Below, piece by piece: positions 53,937 through 62,177 of a stretch of 64,000 bases of DNA (position 1 is the first letter of the stretch; every line of letters starts with the position of its first letter). Origin of the DNA: Egicoccus sp. AB-alg6-2 (GTDB lineage Bacteria > Actinomycetota > Nitriliruptoria > Nitriliruptorales > Nitriliruptoraceae). The notes below the pieces were generated by a model, which saw only the letters and a list, made by a program, of their open reading frames with translations, was not told where the DNA came from and made no database searches. Made by a program: the position numbers and the translations under genes. The stretch covers positions 396,664 to 460,663 of the forward strand of contig NZ_JBGUAY010000005.1 of assembly GCF_041821025.1 (NCBI RefSeq), given 5' to 3'.

Positions 53937-54834
53937 GGGCGCCGTCCACGGTGTCGTCGCCGCGACCACCGGCGGCGCGCGGCCCGGAGGCGCGCGGCCC
54001 GGGCACGACGTCGAACGCGACCGGCACGTCGAAGGCGGCCTTGCGGGAGGCGCGGCGCATCGCACGCAGCAACGGACGGCCGGTGAGCAGCACCAGCCCG
54101 GCGGTGACCAGCGCCCTCGGGACGTCGAAGCCCAGCGAGGTCAACGCGCTGAAGGCGAGGAACCGTCGCAGGTTGTCGGCAAGCGGATCGCCGGGAACGA
54201 ACGAGATCGCGGTGGTTCCGGGCAGGGTGAAGGGCCAGAACGACAGGTTCAGCAGCAGCCCGTACAGCAGACCGGCCGCCAGGCCGTAGGCGGCGAGCAG
54301 CGCCAGTTCGGCGCGGCCCCGCATTGGTGGGAGCAGGCCAGCGCCGGCAGCGACCCAGGCTGCGCCCAGCATCTGGAACGGCAACCAGGGTCCGACACCT
54401 CCGGTCGTGAGTGCGGACGCGAACAGGGTCGTCGCCCCGAGCACGAACCCGAAGCCGGGGCCGTGGACGCGTCCGGCGAGGACCAGCAGGAAGAACACCG
54501 GTTCGAAACCGGCGACGCCGGTCCCGAGTGGCCGCAACGCCGCGCCGACCGCCGTCAGCACGCCCAGCATGGCGACCGCCTTGGCGTCGATGCCGCCGTC
54601 GGCGATTTCGCTGAGCACCACCAGCAGTACCAGCGGCAACAGCACGGTGAACAGCAGCGGTGCTTCCCGCAGATGGGCGATGCCAGTCCCGGGGTCGACC
54701 AACAGCGGCCACGCGAAGGCGGCGAGCCCGACGATCGACGCGAGCAGGACGGCGGCCGCCGCGCGTGGACGCAGCCGGATCGAACGGCTGGGCCGCGGTC
54801 TGGCCGCCGGTGGCGTCCCGGTCGTGGCGGTCAC
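53905..54834 (-). CDS. ECF transporter substrate-binding (S) component
   Basis: A 309-residue membrane protein with about six to seven helices (residues 41-265), the size and layout of ECF S-components, followed by a disordered C-terminal tail. Characteristic pieces: LGVLTAVGAALRPLGTGVAGFEPVFFLLVLAGRVHGPGFGFVLGATTLFASAL and GGVGPWLPFQMLGAAWVAAGAGLL. S-components bind the vitamin directly; because the operon is led by a cobalamin riboswitch, cobalamin is the likely ligand. GTG start overlaps the A-subunit stop (GTGA). It overlaps the opposing permease gene by 32 bases. Confidence 0.83.
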   Translation of the reverse strand: MTATTGTPPAARPRPSRSIRLRPRAAAAVLLASIVGLAAFAWPLLVDPGTGIAHLREAPLLFTVLLPLVLLVVLSEIADGGIDAKAVAMLGVLTAVGAALRPLGTGVAGFEPVFFLLVLAGRVHGPGFGFVLGATTLFASALTTGGVGPWLPFQMLGAAWVAAGAGLLPPMRGRAELALLAAYGLAAGLLYGLLLNLSFWPFTLPGTTAISFVPGDPLADNLRRFLAFSALTSLGFDVPRALVTAGLVLLTGRPLLRAMRRASRKAAFDVPVAFDVVPGPRASGPRAAGGRGDDTVDGAPTSDGGTATS

Positions 54835-56447
54835 GGCAGCACCGCCAGCGCCTCGGCGACCTCGCCCGGCGTCAACCACACCGCCGGTGCCAGCACCTTG
54901 GCGACCTGGGGTGAGAAGGCCGGTGAGCCGACGACCACCTCGTCGGTCGGACCGTCGGCGACGACCTCACCATCGGCGATCACGACGGTTCGTGTCGCGA
55001 TCTCCGCGGCCAGTTCCACGTCGTGCGTGGCCAGCAGGATCGCCGTCCCCTCGGCGGCCAGCTCCGCGAGCAGCAGTGCCAGTCGCTCCTTCGTGCGGTA
55101 GTCCAGGCCCCGCGTCGGCTCGTCCAGCAGCAACAGCGGCGGCCGACCGACGAGCACGAGGGCAAGCACGAGGCCGAGGCGTTGTCCCTCGGACAGGTCA
55201 CGCGGATGCCGGTCGTCGTCGAGCCCGGGCACCAGCCGGTGAAGCAGGGCCCGGCAGGAACCGGCGGCCACACCGGCATCGTCGTCGGCGTGGGCGCACT
55301 CCTGTGCGACCGTCTCGGCGTACAGCAGGTCGGCCGGTTCCTGCGGGACCAGGCCGACCTGCCGGATCAGCGCCCTGGGCCGCAGCGACGCCGGGTCGAG
55401 ACCGCCGAGGCTGACGGTGCCCTGCAGCGGCCGGTGGAGGCCGACCAGCGTGCGGAGAAGCGTCGACTTCCCCGCGCCATTGCGGCCCATGACGGCCACG
55501 ACCTCGCCCGCGCTGACGTCGAGGTCGACGTCCCGGACGGCGAGGACGGGCCCGAGGCGCACGCTCACCTTCCGCATGGACGCGACCACCGGGGCGTCGG
55601 GTTCGAACGCCCAGCGGCGCGGTCGCGGACGGTCGACGAGCCGCTCCCGCAGTTCCGGGGCACGCCGGCGTGCGTCGCGCACCGACAACGGCAGCGGATC
55701 CCAGCCGGCGATGCGGCCGAGCTCGACCACCGGTGGCGCGACCGGCGTCGTCACCAACACCTCGGCCGGTGGGCCGACCTGCAGCGCCCTGCCGTCACCG
55801 GGCACGTGGATCACCCGGTCGGCGTACTGCACCACCCGTTCGAGCCGGTGCTCGGCCAGCACGACCGTGACCCCGAGGTCATGCACGAGTCGTTGCAGTG
55901 CGGCCAGGACCTCCTCGGCCGCCGGTGGGTCCAGTGCCGAGGTGGGCTCGTCGAGTACCAGCACCTTGGGATGCGCGGTCAGGACCGAACCGATCGCGAC
56001 GCGCTGCCGCTGGCCGCCCGAGAGCTGCTCGAGGGGCCGGGCACGCAGGTCGACCAGTCCGAGCAGGTCCAGGGTCTCCTCGACCCGTCGGCGCATGACC
56101 TCGCCGGCGAGGCCGAGCGACTCCATCCCGTAGGCGAGCTCCTCCTCGACGGTGTCGGTCACGAATCCCGAGCGCGGGTCCTGGCCGACGACCCCGACGA
56201 CGTCGGCGAGTTCACGGGGCGGGTGCAGGCGCGTGTCGCGGCCGTCGACGACGACCCGGCCGTGCAACGTGCCGCCGGTGAAGTGGGGCACCAACCCGTT
56301 GATGGTGCCGAGCAACGTCGACTTGCCGGAGCCGGTGCGCCCGACGACCAGGCACAGCTCACCCTCGGGGATCTCGAGGTCGACGTCCTGCAGCGCGGGG
56401 CGTTCGGCCCCGGCGTAGGTGACCCCGACGTGCTCGAACCGGATCAT
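54831..56447 (-). CDS. ECF transporter fused A-A' ATPase
   Basis: A 538-residue protein with two ECF-type ABC ATPase domains fused: NBD1 GRTGSGKSTLLGTINGL, signature LSGGQRQRVAIGSVL, Walker B VLVLDEPTSALD; NBD2 MGRNGAGKSTLLRTL, signature LSEGQRLGLVLAL, Walker B LLLLDEPTRGLD. In ECF transporters the two ATPases drive toppling of the S-component through EcfT. Genes are usually separate (ecfA1, ecfA2), but fusions are common in actinobacteria. The ATG overlaps the EcfT stop (ATGA). Confidence 0.92.
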   Translation of the reverse strand: MIRFEHVGVTYAGAERPALQDVDLEIPEGELCLVVGRTGSGKSTLLGTINGLVPHFTGGTLHGRVVVDGRDTRLHPPRELADVVGVVGQDPRSGFVTDTVEEELAYGMESLGLAGEVMRRRVEETLDLLGLVDLRARPLEQLSGGQRQRVAIGSVLTAHPKVLVLDEPTSALDPPAAEEVLAALQRLVHDLGVTVVLAEHRLERVVQYADRVIHVPGDGRALQVGPPAEVLVTTPVAPPVVELGRIAGWDPLPLSVRDARRRAPELRERLVDRPRPRRWAFEPDAPVVASMRKVSVRLGPVLAVRDVDLDVSAGEVVAVMGRNGAGKSTLLRTLVGLHRPLQGTVSLGGLDPASLRPRALIRQVGLVPQEPADLLYAETVAQECAHADDDAGVAAGSCRALLHRLVPGLDDDRHPRDLSEGQRLGLVLALVLVGRPPLLLLDEPTRGLDYRTKERLALLLAELAAEGTAILLATHDVELAAEIATRTVVIADGEVVADGPTDEVVVGSPAFSPQVAKVLAPAVWLTPGEVAEALAVLP

Positions 56448-57601
56448 GCGTCCACCTCCACGGGACGCCGTGGCGCCGGGACGCGCCCGCCCGGGAGCGT
56501 GCCGCCGTCGCCCGCGGGCACCGGGGGTGGTGTCGTCCACGCCGGCGCCAGTGCCAGCAGCAGTCCGATGGCGGGCAGCAGCGGAAGCGTCGGCACGGAC
56601 AACGGGAGCGCCGCCGGGCGCAGGGCGGCGGGGTCGAGGATGCCACCGGCCATGACGGCCGCCGCGGCGACGACGCCGGCCGCGACCGTGGCACGTTCAG
56701 CCGCCGCCCACCGGTCCGGCCGATACCGCGTGCGCACGGTGCGGCGGCCGGCGAGACGGATGCCGCTCCCGGCCGCCACCAGGCCCAGGACCAGGGTCGG
56801 GCCGCCCAGCAGCAGCGGGCTTCCGGCATCCAGGAGGCCGTACACGCCGACGCTGATTCCGAGCAGCCCCATCAGCGACAGCACCCCGGTGATGCGGCGG
56901 ACGCCCGCCGGCACGTCGGCACGGCGTCCGTAGCCGCGGGAGTCCATGGCGGCGGCCAGCGCCAGGGACCGGTCGAGCGCGTCCTCGACGACCGGCATGG
57001 CGACGGTCAGCACGCTGCGCAGTCCACGGTCCGGGCGGCCGCGCAGCCGGCGTGCCGAGCGGATGCGTTGGACCGAGGCGACCAGCGAGGGAGCGAACGA
57101 CAGGGCGACCACGACGGCCACGCCGATCTCGTAGACGGCCGCCGGCAACGAGGCGAGCAGACGCTTCGGGTTCGCGAGGGCGTTCGCCGCGCCGACGCAC
57201 GCGAGGATCGTTGCCAGCCGCAGGCCGTCGACGAACGCGGCGACCACCGATTCGAGCGTCACCGGCCCGCCGAGCGACACGCCGGCCGCCCAGTCCGGCA
57301 ACGCCGCCTCGGGCAGGGTGAACAGCAGCATGTCGCCCTGCGGTAGTCCCAGGACGACCTGGAACACCAGGCGGACGGCCAGCACGACCAGGCCGAGCTT
57401 CAGGAACACCGCGAACGACCGCCCCCAGGGGGCCGAGGTGCGCCGGGCCGCGACCACGTAGCCGGCCACCACCAGCACCAACGCGAGCAGCAACGGGTTG
57501 GTGGTACGGGTCGCCGCCGTCATCAGTCCGAGCGCCCACAGCCACCACGCCCCAGGATGCAGGTTGCGCGGGATGCGGCGGCTGACGGCGGCGGACGACA
57601 T
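56444..57601 (-). CDS. ecfT: ECF transporter transmembrane (T) component
   Basis: A 385-residue EcfT/CbiQ-family protein. About six N-terminal transmembrane helices precede the coupling helices, visible as FAPSLVASVQRIRSARRLRGR and AMDSRGYGRR, the Ala-Arg-Gly motifs that bind the ATPase grooves. Two further helices and a Pro/Arg tail follow. Connects the ATPases to the S-component. ATG five bases after the upstream stop; overlaps the ATPase gene (ATGA). Confidence 0.9.
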   Translation of the reverse strand: MSSAAVSRRIPRNLHPGAWWLWALGLMTAATRTTNPLLLALVLVVAGYVVAARRTSAPWGRSFAVFLKLGLVVLAVRLVFQVVLGLPQGDMLLFTLPEAALPDWAAGVSLGGPVTLESVVAAFVDGLRLATILACVGAANALANPKRLLASLPAAVYEIGVAVVVALSFAPSLVASVQRIRSARRLRGRPDRGLRSVLTVAMPVVEDALDRSLALAAAMDSRGYGRRADVPAGVRRITGVLSLMGLLGISVGVYGLLDAGSPLLLGGPTLVLGLVAAGSGIRLAGRRTVRTRYRPDRWAAAERATVAAGVVAAAAVMAGGILDPAALRPAALPLSVPTLPLLPAIGLLLALAPAWTTPPPVPAGDGGTLPGGRVPAPRRPVEVDA

Positions 57602-57606
57602 CGGCC

Positions 57607-58614
57607 TCAGCCGCCCACGGGGTCGCGGCGGCGCGCGCGCAGGGCGCCGGCGGCTGCGAGGGTGGCGACGAGTGCGCCGCCACCGATCGCGCCGAGGGGT
57701 GCGCGGCCACCCGGCGGCGTCTCGCCGAGTGCGACCATGTCGTCCTCGGCGATGTCGCGTCGTCGACCGTCGGCGTCGGTGGCGGGCTCCGCGTCGGCCC
57801 CATCCGCGGCGGGCGAAGCATCGGCCGCGTCCTCGGTGTCCTCGACATCGGATGCCTCGGACCTCTCGGGACGTGCCTCCACGGCTTCGTCGGCGTCGGG
57901 CTCGGCAGCGTCGGGGTCGGCGCCGTCCGGTTTCTGGTCGTCGCCGGGCTCCTCGGCGGCCGAGTCGGGGGCTGACGAGGTCGCACCGTCGGGCGTGGCG
58001 GAGGATTCGGCGGGCTTGTCGGCAGCGGGCGTCGTCGTCTCCGACCCCGACGATGAGGACGTCGGCGACGGCGAGGGTGCGGCCGTTGGTGTCGGACTCG
58101 GACCCACGCCGGCGGTCGGCGTGGCGGTCGGTGACGGGCTCGGCGCGGGGGCGGTGGGCGCCGACGCGGCGGGGGGCTTGCGTGCAGGTGGCTCGCCCGC
58201 ACCGAAGGACCAGCCCTCGACGCTGCCCCGGGGCGGGGTCCGGTTGCCGGCCCCCCGGGTGCTGTAGGTCCAGCTGCCTCCGGCCTCGGCGTGCCAGTAG
58301 GACCAGTAGGCATCGCTGGGGGCGCCGTTGCACGGGTCGGGCCGGCCGTTCAAGGTGCAGACCAGGCCCGGCTGGCGCTCCACGAAGGCGTACGAGACAC
58401 CGGCCAGGCGCAAGGCCTCGAGCCCGTTGGCCGGCGACCCGGGAGCGCAGAGGGTGCGGACGTCGGCGCCCAACCGCTGCGCGTCGATCACGACCCAGAC
58501 ACCGTCACACTCGTCGGCGGCCGCCGGCGCGACGCCCGCCGCCGTCCCGGCCACGAGGGCCAGGACGACGGCGAGCAACCGTGCCGAGCGGTGGAGACGG
58601 GCGCCCGACGTCAC
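57607..58614 (-). CDS. Membrane-anchored exported protein, transcobalamin C-domain (DUF4430)-like
   Basis: A 335-residue exported protein. A signal peptide (about 1-34) is followed by a ~110-residue domain (35-143) with paired Cys (C36/C56 and C86/C95) and the aromatic patch DAYWSYWHAEAGGSWTYS, recalling the DUF4430 domain that forms the C-terminal cobalamin-clamping half of transcobalamin and intrinsic factor. A long Pro/Ser/Thr then Asp/Glu/Ala spacer (about 145-300) crosses the wall, and a C-terminal helix with RARRRD anchors it in the membrane. The DUF4430 match is by eye and moderate; the operon supports it. GTG start overlaps the upstream stop (GTGA). Confidence 0.65.
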   Translation of the reverse strand: MTSGARLHRSARLLAVVLALVAGTAAGVAPAAADECDGVWVVIDAQRLGADVRTLCAPGSPANGLEALRLAGVSYAFVERQPGLVCTLNGRPDPCNGAPSDAYWSYWHAEAGGSWTYSTRGAGNRTPPRGSVEGWSFGAGEPPARKPPAASAPTAPAPSPSPTATPTAGVGPSPTPTAAPSPSPTSSSSGSETTTPAADKPAESSATPDGATSSAPDSAAEEPGDDQKPDGADPDAAEPDADEAVEARPERSEASDVEDTEDAADASPAADGADAEPATDADGRRRDIAEDDMVALGETPPGGRAPLGAIGGGALVATLAAAGALRARRRDPVGG

Positions 58615-60176
58615 GGGGCGTCCACGACCTCGACCGCGCGATACAGCAGCGACGCGATCTGGTCGCGCTGCAACGTGCGGGCCGGCGAGTAAGTCGCTCC
58701 GCTACCGGTGCCACGGGCCACACCGGCGTCCGCCAGCGCGTTGATGAGCTGACGGTGCTCGAGACCGGCGACGTCGGTGAAGCGGTCGGTTGCGACCGGC
58801 GACAGCTCGAGCCAGCGCGCGATGAGTGCCGCCGCCTGGTCACGGCGAACGACCTGCGTCGGGCGGAAGCTGCCGTCGGGATAACCGTTGATCACCTCCG
58901 CTTCGGCCAGCGCCTTGATGTAGCCGGCGTGGACGTAGCTGGCCGGCACGTCGGAGAAGCCCGTGGCGCCGCCGGCCGGCTCGATGCCGGCCGCGCGTCC
59001 GATGAAGGTCGCCAGCTGTGCCCGGGTGACCCCGGCTGCGGGTGCGAAGCTGCCGTCACGACGCCCCTCGATGATGCCGGCCTCGGCAAGTGCGGCGATG
59101 GCCCGGGCGTGCGTGGAGCGGTAGTCGACGTCGTCGAAGCGGAACGGGCACGCCGGCGCGGTGGCGCCACGTTGGGCGCCCGCGGTGGTGACCTCGGACA
59201 AGCCGACCCCGGTGAGCCCCGGCAGTGCCTGGGCCGTCGAACGCGTCAGGTCGCCCTCGTCGGAGCTGGTGTAGGGCAGCGCGCCTGGCTCGGGGCCGGC
59301 GCAGTCGAACTGCGCGGCACCCAGCCACGCCGCAGCCGCTGCGGCGGCCTGCTGTTCGCCGGCGACCGCGAGCGCGACGGCGGCGAGACCGGTCGAGTTG
59401 GTGTTGGCGTCGGTGCCACCACCGCCGAAGCTGCCATCGTCGCGCTGGACGGCCAGCAGCCAGTCGACGGCGGCATCGGCGGCCTCGACCTCGCCGGCCG
59501 CGAGGAAGGCCTGGACGGCGAACCCGGTCGCGTCGACGGCACTGGTGCAGGTCGCGGCCCCGAACTGTTCGGGGATGCCCCCGTCGTCGCAGGCGGCGTC
59601 GGCGAGGAAGGACACCGCCGCATCGGACGCGCCGGTGTCGGTTGCCCGTTCGAGGGCGATGACGGCGAGCGACTGGGTGATCGCGTTGCTGTAGTCGCCC
59701 CACTGCGACGCGTCGGAGAACCGGCCCCGCTCGTCCTCGAGCGCATGCAGCTGCCCGACGAGGTCGCGACCGCCGAACTGGCGCGCGTCCCGCCCGGTCG
59801 TCTCCGCCACGAGGACGAGCTTCGCGGTCGGGCCGGCGTACACCTCGGAACTGCCGTCGCCCGTGTATGCCCCGACCTGCGTCTGCAGCCAGTCGGTGGC
59901 TGACCCGATGGTGTCACCGGCGACGCCGGTGCCCGCCAGCGCGAAGATGGCATCGGCGGTCAGGCCCCAGTCGGGATAGGTCTGGCCGTCGAAGGTGGTC
60001 TCGATGCGTTCGCCGGCAACGAAGCGGCCCTCGAGCCAGCCCGCGGCGTCTTCCGCCGGCTGGACCGGATCGGATGGCGCCGGGGAAGCCGAAACGGCGG
60101 TGGCAGTGGCGATGGTCAGCGCGGCGGACGCGATGCCGACGACGATGCGGCGACCTGGACCTCGCAGGGTTCGCAT
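58611..60176 (-). CDS. SLH-anchored protein with intrinsic-factor-like helical repeat domain
   Basis: A 521-residue exported protein, first in the operon. After a signal peptide (about 1-30), residues 40-340 are helical repeats of the prenyltransferase/terpenoid-cyclase toroid class: WLEGRF, WLQTQVG, WLLAVQRDDGSFGGGGTDANTNSTGLAAVAL and WLGAAQFD mark the repeats. The same alpha-toroid is the N-terminal domain of intrinsic factor and transcobalamin. Residues 343-521 are three SLH modules (FDDVDYRSTHARAIAAL, FSDVPASYVHAGYIKAL, FTDVAGLEHRQLINAL) for wall attachment. With the riboswitch and ECF genes, a surface cobalamin-capture protein is the best reading. ATG with AGAGAGG upstream. Confidence 0.78.
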   Translation of the reverse strand: MRTLRGPGRRIVVGIASAALTIATATAVSASPAPSDPVQPAEDAAGWLEGRFVAGERIETTFDGQTYPDWGLTADAIFALAGTGVAGDTIGSATDWLQTQVGAYTGDGSSEVYAGPTAKLVLVAETTGRDARQFGGRDLVGQLHALEDERGRFSDASQWGDYSNAITQSLAVIALERATDTGASDAAVSFLADAACDDGGIPEQFGAATCTSAVDATGFAVQAFLAAGEVEAADAAVDWLLAVQRDDGSFGGGGTDANTNSTGLAAVALAVAGEQQAAAAAAAWLGAAQFDCAGPEPGALPYTSSDEGDLTRSTAQALPGLTGVGLSEVTTAGAQRGATAPACPFRFDDVDYRSTHARAIAALAEAGIIEGRRDGSFAPAAGVTRAQLATFIGRAAGIEPAGGATGFSDVPASYVHAGYIKALAEAEVINGYPDGSFRPTQVVRRDQAAALIARWLELSPVATDRFTDVAGLEHRQLINALADAGVARGTGSGATYSPARTLQRDQIASLLYRAVEVVDAP

Positions 60177-60243
60177 GCAGGGGGCCTCTCTCTGGACGGA
60201 AGGACCGAGAAGCCGTGCCCGGTGACGACGTGGGAGACGAGAT

Positions 60244-60274
60244 CGCCCTCCGACGCGCGAACGCGTGGAGGGCG
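60244..60274 (-). promoter_or_regulatory. UUCG-capped hairpin in the riboswitch leader
   Basis: In the transcript, CGCCCTCC pairs with GGAGGGCG and ACGCG with CGCGT around a UUCG tetraloop (one bulged C). It lies between the aptamer and the start codon and could be the switching terminator or an RNA-stability element. No U-tract follows. Confidence 0.5.
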
Positions 60275-60329
60275 GTTTCGGCTCGGACGGGTCGTCCGGG
60301 CTCCGCCCCGCAATCCTCGACGGGTTTCT

Positions 60330-60456
60330 GGTGGAGCCGCGCGTCCGTGGCAGGTGCTCCGGCTCGCCGTCGCACGGACCGGGGTCCGTGTCACGGCCTA
60401 CGGTTGCGGGTCAGCGCCGGACTTGGACCGGCTTCCCCCGCGCACGGGCGTGTGGT
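60330..60456 (-). promoter_or_regulatory. Cobalamin (B12) riboswitch aptamer
   Basis: The minus strand contains the conserved blocks of the cobalamin riboswitch in order: GGGGAAGCCGGTCCAAGTCCGG, then CGCTGACCCGCAACCGTAG, a variable P-stem (CACGGACC/GGTCCGTG), and the B12-box GAGCCGGAGCACCTGCC, close to the actinobacterial consensus. It lies 150-280 bases before the operon's first start codon. Exact ends are uncertain because the P1 stem could not be settled by eye. Confidence 0.85.
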
Positions 60457-60462
60457 GGCCGC

Positions 60463-60492
60463 AGTGCAGCACGCCGCCGGTGCCGGTGTCAA
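60463..60492 (-). promoter_or_regulatory. Predicted promoter of the cobalamin-uptake operon
   Basis: A perfect -35 TTGACA (60487-60492) and a TGCACT -10-like box (60463-60468) are 18 bases apart on the minus strand, placing the RNA start at about 60456, just ahead of the riboswitch. Confidence 0.5.
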
Positions 60493-60505
60493 CGCACACG
60501 GCGTC

Positions 60506-60511
60506 TAGCGT
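60506..60511 (+). promoter_or_regulatory. Predicted -10 box for the thioesterase gene
   Basis: TAGCGT followed by the GAGGAGG ribosome binding site and a GTG start at 60535; it lies back-to-back with the cobalamin operon promoter. Confidence 0.4.
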
Positions 60512-60534
60512 CCGCGTCCGACCGAGGAGGACAC

Positions 60535-61365
60535 GTGGGCCAGAGCCGCTTCGAACGCGACACGGCCGTGGTCGAGATCGGCGACGGGCGCTACCAGGGC
60601 CGGATCGACGAGGGCTGGGCCGTCATCGCGGGAGCTGCACCCAACGGGGGCTACGTGATGGCGATGGCCGCCCGCGCCATGCGCGCACCGATCGCGCTGC
60701 CCGATCCCGTCACCATCACGGCGCACTTCCTCGCACCGGCCGCGCCGGGTGAGGTCGACATGGAGGTCGAGGTGGTGCGCCAGGGCCGCCGCCACGCGAC
60801 CGTGCAGGCACGGATGCTGCAGGAGGGACGCGAGACGCTTCGGGCCCTCGGCACCTTCGCGGATCTTTCGGCGGCCGACGGTCCGACGCGCGTCGACCGT
60901 CCCCACCCGCCGCTGCCGCGGCTGGACGAGTGCCTCGATGTCACCACCGCGGCGGTCGAACAGGCCCGGGCCGGCGGCTTCCCGGCACCACCGATCCTCG
61001 AGCGGTTCGACCACCGTATGGCGCCGGAGATGATGGGTTGGAGTCAGGGCAAGCCGCTCGGCCGGGGCGAGATGGGCGGCTGGTTGCGGTGGGCCGAGGA
61101 GGCGCCGATGGACACCCTCGGCCTGCTGGTGGTCGCCGACTGCTACCCCCCGGCGGTCTTCAACACGGGCGACAGCCGACTCGGATGGGTGCCCACGATC
61201 GAGCTGACGGTCCAGGTCCGCAAGCGGCCCGCCCCGGGCTACCTCGGTGCCTGGCTCACCACGCAGGCCATCACCGCCGGCTACCTCGAGGAGGACGGCG
61301 AGATCTGGGACGCCGACGGCGACCTCGTCGCCCTGTCGCGGCAACTCGCCCTCGCGTCCCGCTGA
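60535..61365 (+). CDS. Acyl-CoA thioesterase family protein (TesB-like double hotdog)
   Basis: A 276-residue protein with a double hotdog fold: the N-terminal half has GAAPNGGYVMAMAARAM, VTITAHFLAPAAPGEVDMEVEVVRQGRRHATVQARM (the hotdog helix and strand), and the C-terminal half DTLGLLVVADCYPPAVFN and WVPTIELTVQVRKRPAPGYLGAWLTT. Similar actinobacterial proteins are annotated as thioesterase family or TesB-like acyl-CoA thioesterase; the acyl chain is not known. GTG at 60535 with GAGGAGG 4 bases upstream. Confidence 0.82.
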   Translation: MGQSRFERDTAVVEIGDGRYQGRIDEGWAVIAGAAPNGGYVMAMAARAMRAPIALPDPVTITAHFLAPAAPGEVDMEVEVVRQGRRHATVQARMLQEGRETLRALGTFADLSAADGPTRVDRPHPPLPRLDECLDVTTAAVEQARAGGFPAPPILERFDHRMAPEMMGWSQGKPLGRGEMGGWLRWAEEAPMDTLGLLVVADCYPPAVFNTGDSRLGWVPTIELTVQVRKRPAPGYLGAWLTTQAITAGYLEEDGEIWDADGDLVALSRQLALASR

Positions 61366-61418
61366 GGGCCGGGGTGTGGTCGTGTCGTCGTCCCCGTGAC
61401 CCCGGTACGCGCACATGA

Positions 61419-62045
61419 TCAGGACCCGTCGGCCTCGGCGACCGGTTCCTCACCCACCGCCGGCTCGTCGAGCCTGCGCACGATCCGGGCGGGGTTGCCC
61501 ACCGCGACGACATCGGCGGGCAGGTCCCGGGTCACGACGGCGCCGGCGCCGACCACGGTGTTGTGCCCGATGCACACGCCGGGCAGCACGATGGCGCCAC
61601 CCCCGAGCCAGACGTTGTCGCCGATCGTGATGGGTTCGGCGGCCTCCCACTTGTCGCGGCGCGGGCCCGGCTCGACCGGGTGCGTCGGGGTCAGCAGCTG
61701 CACGTTCGGCCCGATCTGGACGTCGTCGCCGATCGTGATCTCGGCAACGTCGAGCGCAACGAGCCCGAAGTTGGCGAAGCAGCGCGCCCCGATGCGCAGG
61801 TTGGTGCCGTAGTCGACGTACAGCGGCGGTCGAAGCACCGTCGCCTCGCCGATGGCGCCGAGCAGCCGCTCCAGCAGCGCTCGGCGCAGCGGCTCCTGGC
61901 GAGGTGTCGTGGCGTTGTACGCCGCCATCAGGTCGTGGGCGACCGCCGCGGCCTCGGTGATCGCCGGGTCGTCGGCGATGTAGAGCTCACCGGCGAGCAT
62001 CCGCTCGTGCATCGAGCGGCCCTCGTCCCCTGGGTCTTCCGGCAT
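61419..62045 (-). CDS. Maltose/galactoside O-acetyltransferase-like protein
   Basis: A 208-residue left-handed beta-helix acetyltransferase of the Maa/LacA family. MHERMLAGELYIADDPAI opens like other Maa proteins; the hexapeptide-repeat core includes ITIGDDVQIGPNVQLLTPTHPV (catalytic His in THP) and ITIGDNVWLGGGAIVLPGVCIGHNTVVGAGAVVTRDLP. Transfers acetyl from acetyl-CoA to a sugar. The ATG at 62045 is leaderless (TACGCT 7 bases upstream); an internal ATG at the MHERM position is an alternative. Confidence 0.9.
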   Translation of the reverse strand: MPEDPGDEGRSMHERMLAGELYIADDPAITEAAAVAHDLMAAYNATTPRQEPLRRALLERLLGAIGEATVLRPPLYVDYGTNLRIGARCFANFGLVALDVAEITIGDDVQIGPNVQLLTPTHPVEPGPRRDKWEAAEPITIGDNVWLGGGAIVLPGVCIGHNTVVGAGAVVTRDLPADVVAVGNPARIVRRLDEPAVGEEPVAEADGS

Positions 62046-62052
62046 GCGGGTC

Positions 62053-62058
62053 AGCGTA
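62053..62058 (-). promoter_or_regulatory. -10 box of a leaderless transcript (acetyltransferase)
   Basis: TACGCT separated by 7 bases from the ATG at 62045, no Shine-Dalgarno. Confidence 0.5.
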
Positions 62059-62177
62059 GCTTCGGACCGGCGTCCACTACGGACTCTCAGCGGTCGACAT
62101 GCGGCTGAGTCACTGCGGACACACAACGTTCTCCGTGGCCGCGGAGGCGATCGCCGCGAGCGCGCCACCTCGCCCGG

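Noticed and set aside
58611..60176. Prenyltransferase or squalene cyclase enzyme
   Set aside because: The repeats share the toroid fold, but I see no DxDD or DCTAE-type catalytic acids; export, SLH modules, the riboswitch and ECF genes favour a binding protein.
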